DNA of 64,000 bases from NCBI GenBank assembly GCA_027943245.1, contig JANDJZ010000110.1, forward strand, positions 62,001 to 126,000, read 5' to 3'. The position numbers and the translations under genes are program-made. Under the pieces are notes generated by a model. It made no database searches, had not been told where the DNA came from, and was given only the letters and a program-made list of their open reading frames with translations. Below are positions 54,601-64,000 of this stretch, one piece after another (position 1 is the stretch's first letter; each line of letters starts with the position of its first letter). Source of the stretch: Acanthamoeba sp. SK_2022b (lineage: Eukaryota; Discosea; Longamoebia; Acanthamoebidae).

Positions 54601-55064
54601 GCAAACCGACAGGAGATGGGACAGCTCCCCTGATCTCTACCACGGCTGGCCGTGCGGTACCGTGGTGCGGCTGCGCGGTCGCAGCTCGTTCATTTCGAAT
54701 CCCTCGGCGTCTTCACCCCCGTCATCGCTTCCGCTTCTGCTGTGGGCAAGGGTACGCCGAGCCATTAGCTCGGCCGCGCTCTCCACGTCGTGCCCTGCGC
54801 CGCTCGGGTGTCGGGCCAGTCGCGGCGACGTGGCGCTGATGTCGCTGCGAACGTGGCGATCGCCTTCGCTCAGGGTCCCAGCCATCAAACCGGTCTTCGC
54901 CGTGTGCAGAGACACAACGGCACGTGCAAAATATAAGCCACCCTACGAGCAGGAGATCAAGAGGAAAGAGATGGAAGTACCCCAGATCCATCGTCTTGAT
55001 CGAGGTTTGATGGGGACGCTGACCTCAGCAGGGGCGCTTCATCAGGAGATTCACTGGCTAGCAT
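50027..55064 (-). CDS. CLC-family chloride/proton exchanger (CLC-3/4/5-like)
   Basis: Many short exons. The start MLASESPDEAPLLRSASPS has an acidic Leu-type sorting sequence. Membrane part: KTFLNTLRKLFYRTQGWIF, GVTTGLLGAIIEMGVNFFTG, AGSGITE (selectivity loop), SGLSVGKEGPLVHIGCC (gating Glu), EIMSAAMACGVSVAFGSPIG then IFGLE joined to ECSYYFPHKNMW (proton Glu), VCVAAITALISYPNDYTR, TFGLKVPGGLFIPALGVGA, and DPGVYALLGATAVLSGYTRM. C-terminal CBS pair: AGYPFLDIKTRVGDHSHMLA, NIQVIDASAHNTIRGL, YSGYPLVSNAREMLLIGYI, VVLDLFQRMGCRYVVVTKLG, ending KRRSIALN. Both key glutamates indicate an exchanger of endosomal or contractile-vacuole membranes rather than a channel (family knowledge). The GSGIP loop has Thr for Pro. 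Confidence 0.9.
50439..50496 (+). repeat. (AAT)n microsatellite in an intron
   Basis: About 18 AAT/TAA units in an intron of the CLC gene, ending in ATGATAATAATAATAAAAAC. Confidence 0.92.
51174..51240 (+). repeat. (GTTTTT)n hexamer microsatellite in an intron
   Basis: About 10 GTTTTT units within a CLC intron. Confidence 0.92.
51605..51663 (+). repeat. (GT)n microsatellite in an intron
   Basis: About 28 GT units in a CLC intron; (CA)n on the coding strand. Confidence 0.93.
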
Positions 55065-55312
55065 CTCCAATTTGGTGTGTGTAGAAGCTCTCGCAAAGAG
55101 GGACCCAAATCGCGCCTTGGGAGAAGGATTTCTAGCGATCAGGGTGCTTGCTACAACCACCACCACTTTCTTCTCTGCGGGGGAGTTTGTGTCTCTTTGC
55201 GACTACTCGGTGGTTTCTTCTTTTGTTTCTGTCTTTTTCTTTTATTTTTATGATAATTATGTAACAAAACAGAAATTAAAACTTTCGGTTGTTTGTGCTG
55301 AGTTGACGAGAG

Positions 55313-56292
55313 ATGGAGCAGCTGCAGGAGATCGCGAAGCAGATCGAAAAGGAGCTCAATAAGATCGAGCCTCTTCGAATCGCCGAGCAGAAGACCGGAG
55401 TGCCCAAGCTCTACCTGGCCGCCGGCGCTGCTGCCATCGTCGCTCTCTTTATTTGGCTGGCCCTCGGGGTATTGCACTTCTCATCCACACACGTCCCATT
55501 TTCTTTTATTGTTCTTAATTAGAAAGTGACAATTGTGGTTGTTTCTCATCATCCGGCTCCGAGCAGATTGCGTTCATCGTGAGTGCCGTCACTTTCGTTT
55601 ACCCTGCCCTCCAGTCCGTCCGTGCCGCTCAGACCAAGATCGATGTATTCCTCCGCTCCTACTCCGTTGCGCTACCATGTGCTTCACAAAACAACAACAT
55701 TCCTAATCCTTAATTTGCCCTGCCCCTTGCTCCTCAGGTGGAGCAGTGGCTGACCTACTGGCTCATCTTCGGTGCCTTTGCCGTCTTGGAGAACTTCGAG
55801 GAGTACGCACGCCCCAAGGTTGTGTAGAGGTGAGATTTGTCTCTTACGTCTTTGTTACTAGGACGCTGGTGTACTACCTTCCTCTCTACCACTACGTCAA
55901 GTTCGCCGTGCTGTTGTGGGCTTTCCTTCCCCAGACTATGGTACTACTCCTCTTCTTCATGACCTCCAATAGTGAACTCACACAAATCCGCGCAACCTAC
56001 TGTAGGGCGCGAGAGTGGTGTACCACAACGCCATCCTCAAGTTCTCCCCTGCGGCGAACAGGAAGGAGAAGATCGAGGAGAAGGTGCCCTCATGCCCGCT
56101 CTCCCTTGCGAGACCCGCTTGAGGGACGGGGTCTTGTTTTTGGCTGACCCTCGACTCGGCGTTTGTGTGCGTGTCCCCGTGCCTCGCAAAGGTGGGCGCC
56201 GCCTTCGACTCGCTCAAGGCGAAGGTGACCAGCGTGGTGAACGACGACGCCGCCGACCGCCTCTCGCGGGAGTTCGAGAAGAAGTTCGAGTA
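55313..56292 (+). CDS. REEP/Yop1 (TB2/DP1/HVA22) ER-shaping protein
   Basis: Hairpin membrane protein that curves ER tubules. Six exons: 55313-55468, 55567-55644, 55738-55802, 55862-55940, 56005-56083 and 56192-56292. The domain reads LYLAAGAAAIVALFIWLALG, FIVSAVTFVYPALQSVRA, the signature DVEQWLTYWLIFGAFAVLEN, YYLPLYHYVKFAVLLWAFLP and GARVVYHNAILKF, followed by an amphipathic helix (AAFDSLKAKVTSVVNDDAAD) as in Yop1. The N-terminus is a short charged helix. It lies head to head with the CLC gene, 248 bases apart, so the two may share a promoter region. Confidence 0.95.
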
Positions 56293-56841
56293 GACCATGA
56301 CTCGACCGATCGGGCAACACACGTCGCTCTTGCCCCCCCCCCCCGATCCTTGTTCTCTGGCCGTGTTGGGGGGCAGCAAGTCATAAACGTGTGCCCTTGA
56401 AGAAAGAACCTACCTGGCCCACGAGACCACTTCATACAACGTTGAACGTTTGACGCCCCGAGAGAGTAGAGGGAAATGTGTGTGATGTTTACAATGTACA
56501 GCCTCCTCGCCGTTCGTCCTTACACGGGGCGCCTCAGAGAAGGAAGCGAGGGGGCTGGGCGGGGCCATGCACCCAACCCAACCCTCGCTCTCTCGCTGTT
56601 CGCTCACCCGTTGGCTCTCTCTCGTCCATTCGTTCGCCAACCGCGCCGAGTGGAAAGGGAGATCTCAGGAGCAAGTCTCGGTGTTCTTGCCAACGGTGGT
56701 GCTGGTCGTGGCCGTAGTCGTCTGCGAACTCGAAAAGAACGGGTGGCTGATGATCTCTTCCGACAACTGCGCATCGCGTGATTGTGTTGGGAAGTGGGTC
56801 AGGCGTTGGCGAGCGTTGATCCATTCCACCACAAAGGAACG
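56293..56841. other. Convergent intergenic gap
   Basis: The 3' ends of the REEP and kinase genes face each other. No gene is seen; the codon-like stretches have no family match. Confidence 0.4.
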
Positions 56842-58557
56842 TTAATCGCGGGTGCGATGGCGTACGCTCTTGTCGACGTCGCTCATGCCGTTGAAGAAGG
56901 GATGGACCAAAATTTCTGGAAGGGTGATGCGGGTCTTGGGGTCCGAGTCGAACATGGAGGCCAGCAGGTCATACACCTGAACCAGAGAACGAGAGGGCGA
57001 GATGGGGAGAGAGAGAGAGAGAGAGAGATCATGACGTCAGTGGCACCGCACACGTGGCCACACCGATAGCTGGGACTTGACACGCAAGACGTACGTCAGC
57101 CTCGCGCGGGTTGTCGAACTCGATCAAAATGGACAGCAGGTATTCGAGGCTGGTGGCTGCGACAAACAGACGCAAACGCTTCGTCGTCAGTCGCCGCGCC
57201 TTAAGCCCAAGGCGTTGTAGGCCCACGAGCAAAGCGTGTGGGCTGCGCCAAGATGGTCGCTTGCACCTACCTTCATCGTAGTGCGCCTCGATGTCGGTGG
57301 GGCTGAATGGAAATCGCCCCCGCAGCAAAATGTACAACACCACGCCGAGCGACCACACGTCGGTCGGTGGGCCTTCGTAGGGCTCGCCGTCCAAGATTTC
57401 TTCATACACGCAAACACACGCCAGCGATTCACAACATTGGAGTCAGTCGCGAGCAGCTACGAGAGGCTGCGAGCACCAACTATGGGCTGTGGGGGAAAGG
57501 GCTCACCAGGAGCAACGTAGGCCTCGCTGCCCGAAAACCGCTCGAGGAGCTGGCCCGGCTGCACCTCTTCACAAAAGCCAAAGTCGATGACCTTCACCGA
57601 GCAGAACTGGGCGTTGGCTGGTAGAGACTGCAATCACATACGCGCGTGCATCCGGAGCGGTCAGGTCATCGTCACCCCCACAGCATCCAATGGAAAGGAG
57701 GGGATATTGCTCGTGGCGGGGTGTATACATTCGGTAAGTACTCGACCGCGGCATCAAACTCCTCGTCTATGTTCGTGTCAATGTCCTTTGTTGGAAAGAC
57801 CATCAAATTCTATGTGAAGGGAGACTCATTAGGCAACAGGCCCAACACACCAAAACGGCCTCCCTAATGCCCAGTACCTCGAGGCACAGATCGTGGTGGA
57901 CGATGTTGCGCTGGTGGCAATAGTGAACCGCCTTCACCACCTGGTACATCAGCCATCGGACCTGAGGGAGCATGGGCAAGTGAGACCACAACGGAGCCCG
58001 GACTGCATTCAATTTCGCAACAGGCAATAATCGGTACCTCGCTAAACGTGAGCGATGCCTCCCTCTGCTCCATGTAGTCGTAGAGATCACAACCAGGAAC
58101 ATGCTCCTAGAGAAGGAGGCAGGGGCAAAGCAGCAGGTGTGAGCGGATGGCGGTACGGACAAGAGGGAGAGGGGCTTTATCTACCATGACTAGGTGTATC
58201 TCCTGCGTTCGCACGTCGTCGAAGGCATCCCGCAGCTTGATGATGTTTGGGTGGTTGAGAGTCTTGAGTACCCGTATCTCCGTGGCTAAATGGTTCTTCG
58301 CTCGCTCCGAGAGAAGGGCCTTGTTTATCCGCTTCACCGCCACCTGATAATACAAGCGAAAGAGAAGAGGGGGGGTCAGTGGCCTACGAAGGAAGCAGAA
58401 GAACAGAGAGGGGGGGGGGCAGCTTTAACTTGCCCCTCTTCGCAAAACGCACCTGCTTACTGGAACGTTTGCACTGACCGAGGTAAACAGTTCCATCAGA
58501 ACCTTGACCGAGAACGCTGTCTTCATCAATGATATAGTCACCGATTTCCTTCGTCAT
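56842..58557 (-). CDS. Protein kinase, CAMK-like, with altered catalytic loop
   Basis: The start at 58557 encodes MTKEIGDYIIDEDSVLGQGS with glycine loop GQGSDGTVYLG. Next come VAVKRINKALL (catalytic Lys), HLATEIRVLKTLNHPNIIKL (C-helix Glu), YQVVKAVHYCHQRNIVHHDL with catalytic loop HHDLCLEN where HRDLKPEN is usual, VKVIDFGFCEEVQPG (DFG intact), ERFSGSEAYVAP, TDVWSLGVVLYILLRGRFPF, and VYDLLASMFDSDPKTRITLP with LVHPFFNGMSDVD near the end. About eight exons. The kinase domain fills nearly the whole protein. The catalytic-loop Lys is replaced by Cys, so activity may be reduced. Confidence 0.88.
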
Positions 58558-59178
58558 TGTGCTAAGGAGCTGAGGGAGAGGGCGATTCCAGATGAGCGGG
58601 AGTTTTTGCGCGATGACGGAACGATTGCGGGTGTTTTCGTACTGAGATGGAAGGGGCTAGTCGATGGATGATGCAAGAAAGAGGCAGCAACGAAACACGG
58701 GGCTGTACTGGCCTAATACTCAGGCGCTAGGCAGGCCCGCAGAAGATGCAACTACTGTGACGAGTGAGGTGAAGATGAGCCACTCCGCCTTCTCTTAATT
58801 GAATTCACAAGATTGAGTACAAAGAACCTCACTTGTGCGCGAAGGAATTTGCGGCTATGTTGTACAACCGGAGCTTCCACTGTTATTTTTAGCGAAAACT
58901 AAGCGCACTTGCTAGGCTTGGTTCCTAGACAACGGAGTCAAACAAGGTCAAGCCCCTTGAAACACCAAACATCAACCCAACTCCTTGTGGTGAGCACCAA
59001 GGCGCCAGTGTGTACAGTAAAGCAGGCCTGCTGCCTTCCTGGGCATCAACGCAGTGTTGTTGGAGGCCTCCACTGTGTTAATTTGAAATAATTTCGGAAA
59101 AGCAATTTGGAGGACAAGAAACAGGCTTCCCGCTTTTTTTTATGTTGAGTTCGAATTGCAAAGATCAAGATTGGATCA
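58558..59178. other. Divergent promoter region
   Basis: Separates the start codons of a minus-strand kinase and a plus-strand polymerase. It is AT-richer than the genes; no RNA gene or ORF with support is seen. Confidence 0.4.
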
Positions 59179-62100
59179 ATGCGGCCATGTTTGGTTCGGG
59201 GCAAGTCGAACCGCGACATATTTGCCACCGGTTCGGCTTCTTTGCCAGCACTTGCCCGAGCGCAGTCTCAAACCAACCTGACGCGGACTGGGCCGCGGCA
59301 AACGCAAGATCAGCGTTTCTTCGATGGGCTGGTGATCCACCTCGTGCGGCGGGGTATCGGTGGCGTGCAGTTCAACGTGCTATGCGAACGTATCAAGGAC
59401 AAAGGTGCCTGGTCGGGAGTGGTCGAGATTTTACCACATCCCCTTACCGCTTTCCAGGTGGCAGCGTTGCAGCTAGCTTGGGCCCGCAGGTGAGCATCGT
59501 TGTAGCAAAGATGAACTACGTAGACCTCCTGCGCCACCTCAACGTAACCGAGCTACCGGTGCGTTCCAAATGGGATATCCCGACCCTCTTTCCCTCCCCG
59601 GCATCTGCCATCCTGAGCGCACCCACATGTTATTGACCCGACACGGGAGACCAGGCCAAGTGCAGGGCTCACAGCCTGGAGTGGCTCACCGAGTCTCTTC
59701 GGTGGAAGAAGTGCTTTTCCGCCAAAGAGTTTGCTCTCCTTCCGCCTTCTGCGCCGCCCACCATCTCCCCGCCATCACCTCCCTCGTCCTCCCCGCCTCT
59801 CCCCACCCTTGTCCAGCCCACTACAACTGCCAGCTTCCCGGCGCCCTCTGCAAGCTTCCTAGCGGCACTCCATTCCAAGACCGAGATCAGGCCAGGTACG
59901 CCTTGGCCAAACCTCCCGGCGCCCTCGCCCTATCCCTCACGTGGATATCTCTCAAATTATCCAGGAGCCGCCTCTCTTGGCTCGGCGACAGCGATGCCGC
60001 GCCAGCAGGCCAGCAATCGGGCACGAGCCGCAGCGGTGAGCGCCGTGGTGGAGCCCATCGAAGTGTCGCCCTCCTTTGATTGGTGTCCTGCTGACTTGGA
60101 CGGCATGAGCGGCGAGAGTGGAGGTGAGGCCGACGACGACAACGCGGGGGAAGGGGAGCTCGATTACAGCAGAGAGGGACAAGAAGCGAAAGCGGTGGGG
60201 CCAGAGGACGCGACCTCCGACTCTGAAGACACCGAAGTTGATGAAGAACTGCAGAACTACTTCCTCGCCAGGCAGCGCAAGGAGAGGTCGCCGGCGCAGC
60301 ACGAGTCTGCGATGTTGACGTCGACATCGGCCGAGAGTCCGACAAGCGCCAAGCGCACGACCCGACTGAAAAGGCAACGATCGAAGCCCACGTTCAACGT
60401 CTTCAAGCTCGAGAACGATTGGCTCAAGTACGACGGAAGCGAAGACGACAGCAGCCAGGAAGCCGGCCACGGCGGAGAACGATTCTCGGTGTACATAGGC
60501 GACTCTTCCCTGTCTCTGTCCTTGTCGCCGTCCGATGGCTCACCGCCACTGGCCCCTTCGGTCGACTCTCCACCACGGCCTGTTGAGACGACTGCGCTTG
60601 CGTGGGGCGAGATTGACAGCGAGAAGAGGCTGACCGACGACGACGATGATGACGACGATAATGAAGAAAGCGCGATCAGCTCGCCAGCCACAACGGCGCT
60701 TCGACAACTTCAACCCAACGAAGACCGCAGGAAGCGCATCAAGGGGGACCCACTCTTCCACGCTCTGTTCCGACGGGAGGAGCGAAGCGGCGGCGGTCAG
60801 CAACCGTCGAAGCGATCTGACAACCGCCACGGCCACGGCCATGCCTTGCTTGCTTCTGCCCGACGACGGCACGAAGACGGAGATAAGGACGCAGTCATGG
60901 CGCAGGTGGCCATGCCGACAACTTCGTCTTCTTCACTGTCGCCTCTGCGCGATTCGCCGGAGCGGGAGATCTACGAGTCGTTCTCACAGATCTACGACCT
61001 CACCGAGGCAGCGGCGGTCGAAGAAAGCAGCCAAGCGGCTGCGCACGAGGAGCGTCGCGGCTCTCAAAGCGAGGAGGAAGACTTTAGCCAGCACCTGGCA
61101 CTCGATGGCGGAACGGGAGTGGGAGGAAAGCGGAAGGCACACACCACAAGCACATCTCCTTGACTGGCTGGCTTGCTGCTCATAGACAACAACCGTGCAA
61201 CTTCTGCTGCGCAGAGATCCGATGCTGGAGAAGAGTCTGCCAGCCAGGGCCAGTTCTCCATAGGCGAGTTCTCGCCCAACAACAAGTGCGTGCTTGAGGA
61301 GAGAGGTCGCGCTTGCTCCATTCGTTGCAGCTGACTCCTCCGTCGATGGTCCACACAGGCGGCTACAGAGAAGGAAGCAATTCTTTGCGTGCCAGCAGTC
61401 CCCAGGCCAGTCACCCGGTACCGCTCGCCCTGCGGCCGCTTCCGAGCGAATCACTAACTTCAGGCCTGTGGGCACGCGGGGGGGGGGTCAGTAAGGACAA
61501 ACCACAACCAGGGCATCACCGACATACTGGAGGTGATGCAGAAGAAGAGCGATGCCATCGGGTACCTCCATCCCGCGATTCCCCAATATATATAGTGATT
61601 GGTCAGTCAGACTGATGCGTCGGGGGGAGGGGTAACGGAAAGGGACAAGTGGCGGAGCTTCGCGTACAGGAAGGCGGTGGCAGCGCTCAAGGCTCACCCG
61701 AGGCCCATCAACAGCGCGGCAGAGGCACTCAAGGTCAGGGGTGTGGGGCGAAGTATTGCTGAAAAGGTGACGTTTGCCCTCCTCAGGAGGCCTCCCAGCG
61801 TGCAACGCTGACGAGGGTCGAGGTGTCGTGTATTTGAAGATCGGCGAGATCATCGAGACCGGCAGGCTGCGTAAGGCCGAGGCCACCGACGAGCTCGCCG
61901 AGACCATGAGCCTCTTCTCCAAGATCTGGGGTACCTCTCCCGCGCCGTTGCCTCAACAGGCTGTCCATAGATTACGTGACGTATCACGGTGTGACACACA
62001 CTTATCCCACAGGCGCTGGGCCGGAAACAGTCAAGAAGTGGTATGCTCAAGTACGTGGCTATCAACCCCCCCTCCCCCCTTGAGAGGGCGCTGTCCGTCG

Positions 62101-63276
62101 CCAGGTGTTTGGAGGAGCGCCCCTGGCCGTAGCAAACAAACAATGTCTGATTGGGAGAGGGGTACACTCAGGGCTACCGCACCCTCGAAGACCTGCGCGG
62201 CGCCAAGCTCTCCCGACCACAGCAAGTGGGGCTCCGCCACTACTACGTACGTAGCGCGCAGATGCGATCCTATCTGCGCCGAAACTCTTCAGACCGCAGT
62301 CGCCCCTCCCCTCATGGCTGAACTTCGGGCACGCGTGCGGGTATGCGGCCGAGCAGGATTTCCAGCAGCGCATTCCGCGCGAAGAGGCCAGGCTCCTCGA
62401 GAAGCAGGTGAAGAAGGCCGTCAAGGCGATCTCGCCGCATCTCAAGGCCGTTACGTGCGGGTCCTACAGGTAATCCTCCTCCTCCCATGCGCTGGTCATC
62501 GCACCGCATGACCGATCCAGCCTTGTGTGCGCAACAATCGCAGGAGGGGCAAGCCGGACTGTGGCGACATCGATATCCTCATCACGCACCAACAGGCGGC
62601 GCCGCTCGATGGCACGCTGGACCAACTGATTCACTCGCTCCACGCAGTCGGCTTTCTCACCGACGACCTGGTTCACAGCAAGAAGGTTTCCTCCCCCTTC
62701 ATTCGTCGCGCGCAGTCGAGCTGGGCATGTAGCGAGACAAGACGAAGTCAGCGCCAACCCACGACTGAGCTAAGAATGAATGCATGTGAATTATAGGGCG
62801 ACGTGTACATGGGCGTGTGTCGCTTGCCTCGAGAGGCCAACGGAAGCGGGATCCACAGGAGGATCGACATCCGGATGATCCCAAGGGAGAGCTGGGCCTG
62901 CGCGCTGCTCTATTTCACCGGCTCCGACCACTTCAACAGGTAGGTGGACTGCCGGCGCCCTTCTTCAGACATGGCTGGCTGACCCACCAGCCTGCAGGTC
63001 CATGCGATTGTGGGCGAGACGCAACGGACTGAGTCTCAGCGAGAAGGATTTGCGCCCGCGCTATACCGAAGAGACCAAGGGAGAGCCCATCCCTGGTCTG
63101 CTGACCGAGGAGGACGTGTTCAAGTACGTTGTTTCTTTGCAATGCTCCAGATCGTTCGATTATTTCATTCATATTAACAATTTAAAATGGTAATAACTTT
63201 ATTCCTCAAAAATTGCTATTTCACCTGTAGAGCTCTGGGGCTGGAGTACAAGGCACCCCACGAACGAGACGTGTGA
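59179..63276 (+). CDS. DNA polymerase lambda-type family X polymerase
   Basis: Gap-filling repair polymerase of base excision and end joining. The start [15 protein letters not shown] leads to a BRCT domain: [52 protein letters not shown]. One long exon (about 59672-61150) encodes a Ser/Pro- and then Asp/Glu-rich linker of some 480 residues, far longer than in animals. The polymerase part: [15 protein letters not shown] (8-kDa domain), [31 protein letters not shown] (helix-hairpin-helix), [44 protein letters not shown] (two catalytic Asp), [21 protein letters not shown] (third Asp), [35 protein letters not shown]. It ends HERDV, close to the family ERDW. Confidence 0.93.
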
Positions 63277-63539
63277 GCTGAGCAGAGTTTGTGCGGCAGA
63301 CCTGGAGGCTAGAATTGTTCAAATTAGGTTCAGGCCTCCATAAATGGCCCCGTTGATGTTGTGTCGTGAGACTGGCAACTTGACACGGCGAGCAAGTGCC
63401 AGCGTCAGAGTTGGAGTGCCATGTCTAGTCACCCGACCCATATCCTTGCTTGCCTCCATGGGTCCTTCATCAGTTCTCATCTCACGCCTTCTGCGACACC
63501 ACTTGGCACACACAGCTACGACTGCACAACACCCTGCTA

Positions 63540-64000
63540 ATGCTGTCTCACTCCGACAACTTCAACTCGTTCGGCAGTTACTCACCAAGCCTCGATTACG
63601 AATGCAGTAGAGACGAGACAACGTGGCTGCCTCCCCTCTTTGAAATCTACATTCCCTTCGAAGTAGAGGAGTGGAGTCCTTCTTCGCCCCTGCCATCTCC
63701 TCCGCTCCCTGCTTCGCTCCCCTACGCTACTGAACTGTTACACTCTAGCGCTACTCCCTTACCGTCCCCCTCGCCGCCCATCGCCCCGCCGCCTTCTCCC
63801 ACAGAGCTCAATCCCAAGTGTAGTCAGGAACTAGCGGCCACAAGCAAGCCTTGCTGTGATGTGGAGAGGAAAGCAGAGGCTGGAGTTCCCAAGGCAGCGT
63901 CGAGCAAAGTCCAGCCCCGGAGGCCCAAGACTGTGCCGACATCTGTGTCGCGGCTTCCGGTCAAAAGCGCGGCCCGAGGTGCGACCAACAACGCGCAGCT
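63540..64000 (+). CDS. Open reading frame running off the right end, Ser/Pro-rich N-terminus
   Basis: From ATG at 63540 the frame stays open to the end (153 codons). It starts MLSHSDNFNSFGSYSPSLDY, then has WLPPLFEIYIPFEVEEWSPS, long Ser/Pro tracts, and a basic stretch (KVQPRRPKTVPTSVSRLPVK). Codon use matches host exons. The composition suggests a disordered, possibly nuclear N-terminal region. No domain is recognised and the rest of the gene lies outside. Confidence 0.6.
   Translation, partial: MLSHSDNFNSFGSYSPSLDYECSRDETTWLPPLFEIYIPFEVEEWSPSSPLPSPPLPASLPYATELLHSSATPLPSPSPPIAPPPSPTELNPKCSQELAATSKPCCDVERKAEAGVPKAASSKVQPRRPKTVPTSVSRLPVKSAARGATNNAQ

Noticed and set aside
54680..54700. tRNA T-loop-like TTCGAATCC
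   Set aside because: It lies in a coding exon of the CLC gene and no cloverleaf can be formed around it.

Overview
The window looks like nuclear DNA of a free-living amoebozoan, most likely an Acanthamoeba species. This rests on short (about 50-120 bp) GT-AG introns in nearly every gene, GC-rich exons with AT-richer intergenic gaps, tight packing on both strands, and a eukaryotic gene set (cyclin Y, WDR26/GID7, CLC exchanger, REEP/Yop1, DNA polymerase lambda, SLC25 and SLC35 carriers, PHD-FYR protein). The organism is inferred; no search was run. Gene limits were built by hand from splice sites and reading-phase continuity, so some first and last exons are approximate.

Layout, left to right. 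1-15456 is ordinary host DNA: glucosamine-6-phosphate deaminase (partial), a PP2C phosphatase, an alpha-1,3-fucosyltransferase, a nicotinamide riboside kinase with an unusual C-terminal extension, a nucleotidyltransferase-like protein, a zinc-finger protein with an in-frame TGA, a cyclin Y homologue and a mitochondrial TPR protein. 15737-25410 is the most interesting block: a roughly 9.7 kb DNA transposon with inverted ends containing CACTGCTAGAAAG, a subterminal array of about 61-bp repeats, a divergent pair of transcription units, a nested foldback repeat, and a large transposase whose motif order resembles the CACTA-type tnp2/Plavaka family. Its genes carry a 16-bp frameshifting duplication, in-frame stops and a one-base frameshift, so this copy looks inactive. 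A 5'-nucleotidase-like gene remnant lies at its right border.

26373-36364 returns to host genes: a GDP-sugar transporter whose introns hold a heptamer array and a (TG)n tract in place of a splice acceptor, a MORN/YwqK-repeat protein, a UBIAD1-type prenyltransferase, a mitochondrial carrier and a PHD-FYR chromatin protein. Two CpG-poor, AT-richer blocks (about 36610-37960 and 44575-46860) hold long CAC/ACA-type repeats, in opposite orientation, and flank a WDR26/GID7 gene and an amino-acid transporter. A SWIM zinc-finger remnant sits at the edge of the second block.

46946-64000 holds a divergent protein kinase, a CLC chloride/proton exchanger, a REEP/Yop1 protein, a second kinase with an altered catalytic loop, DNA polymerase lambda with an N-terminal BRCT domain and a long acidic linker, and an open reading frame that runs off the right end. 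Neighbouring host genes have unrelated jobs; there is no operon-like grouping outside the transposon.
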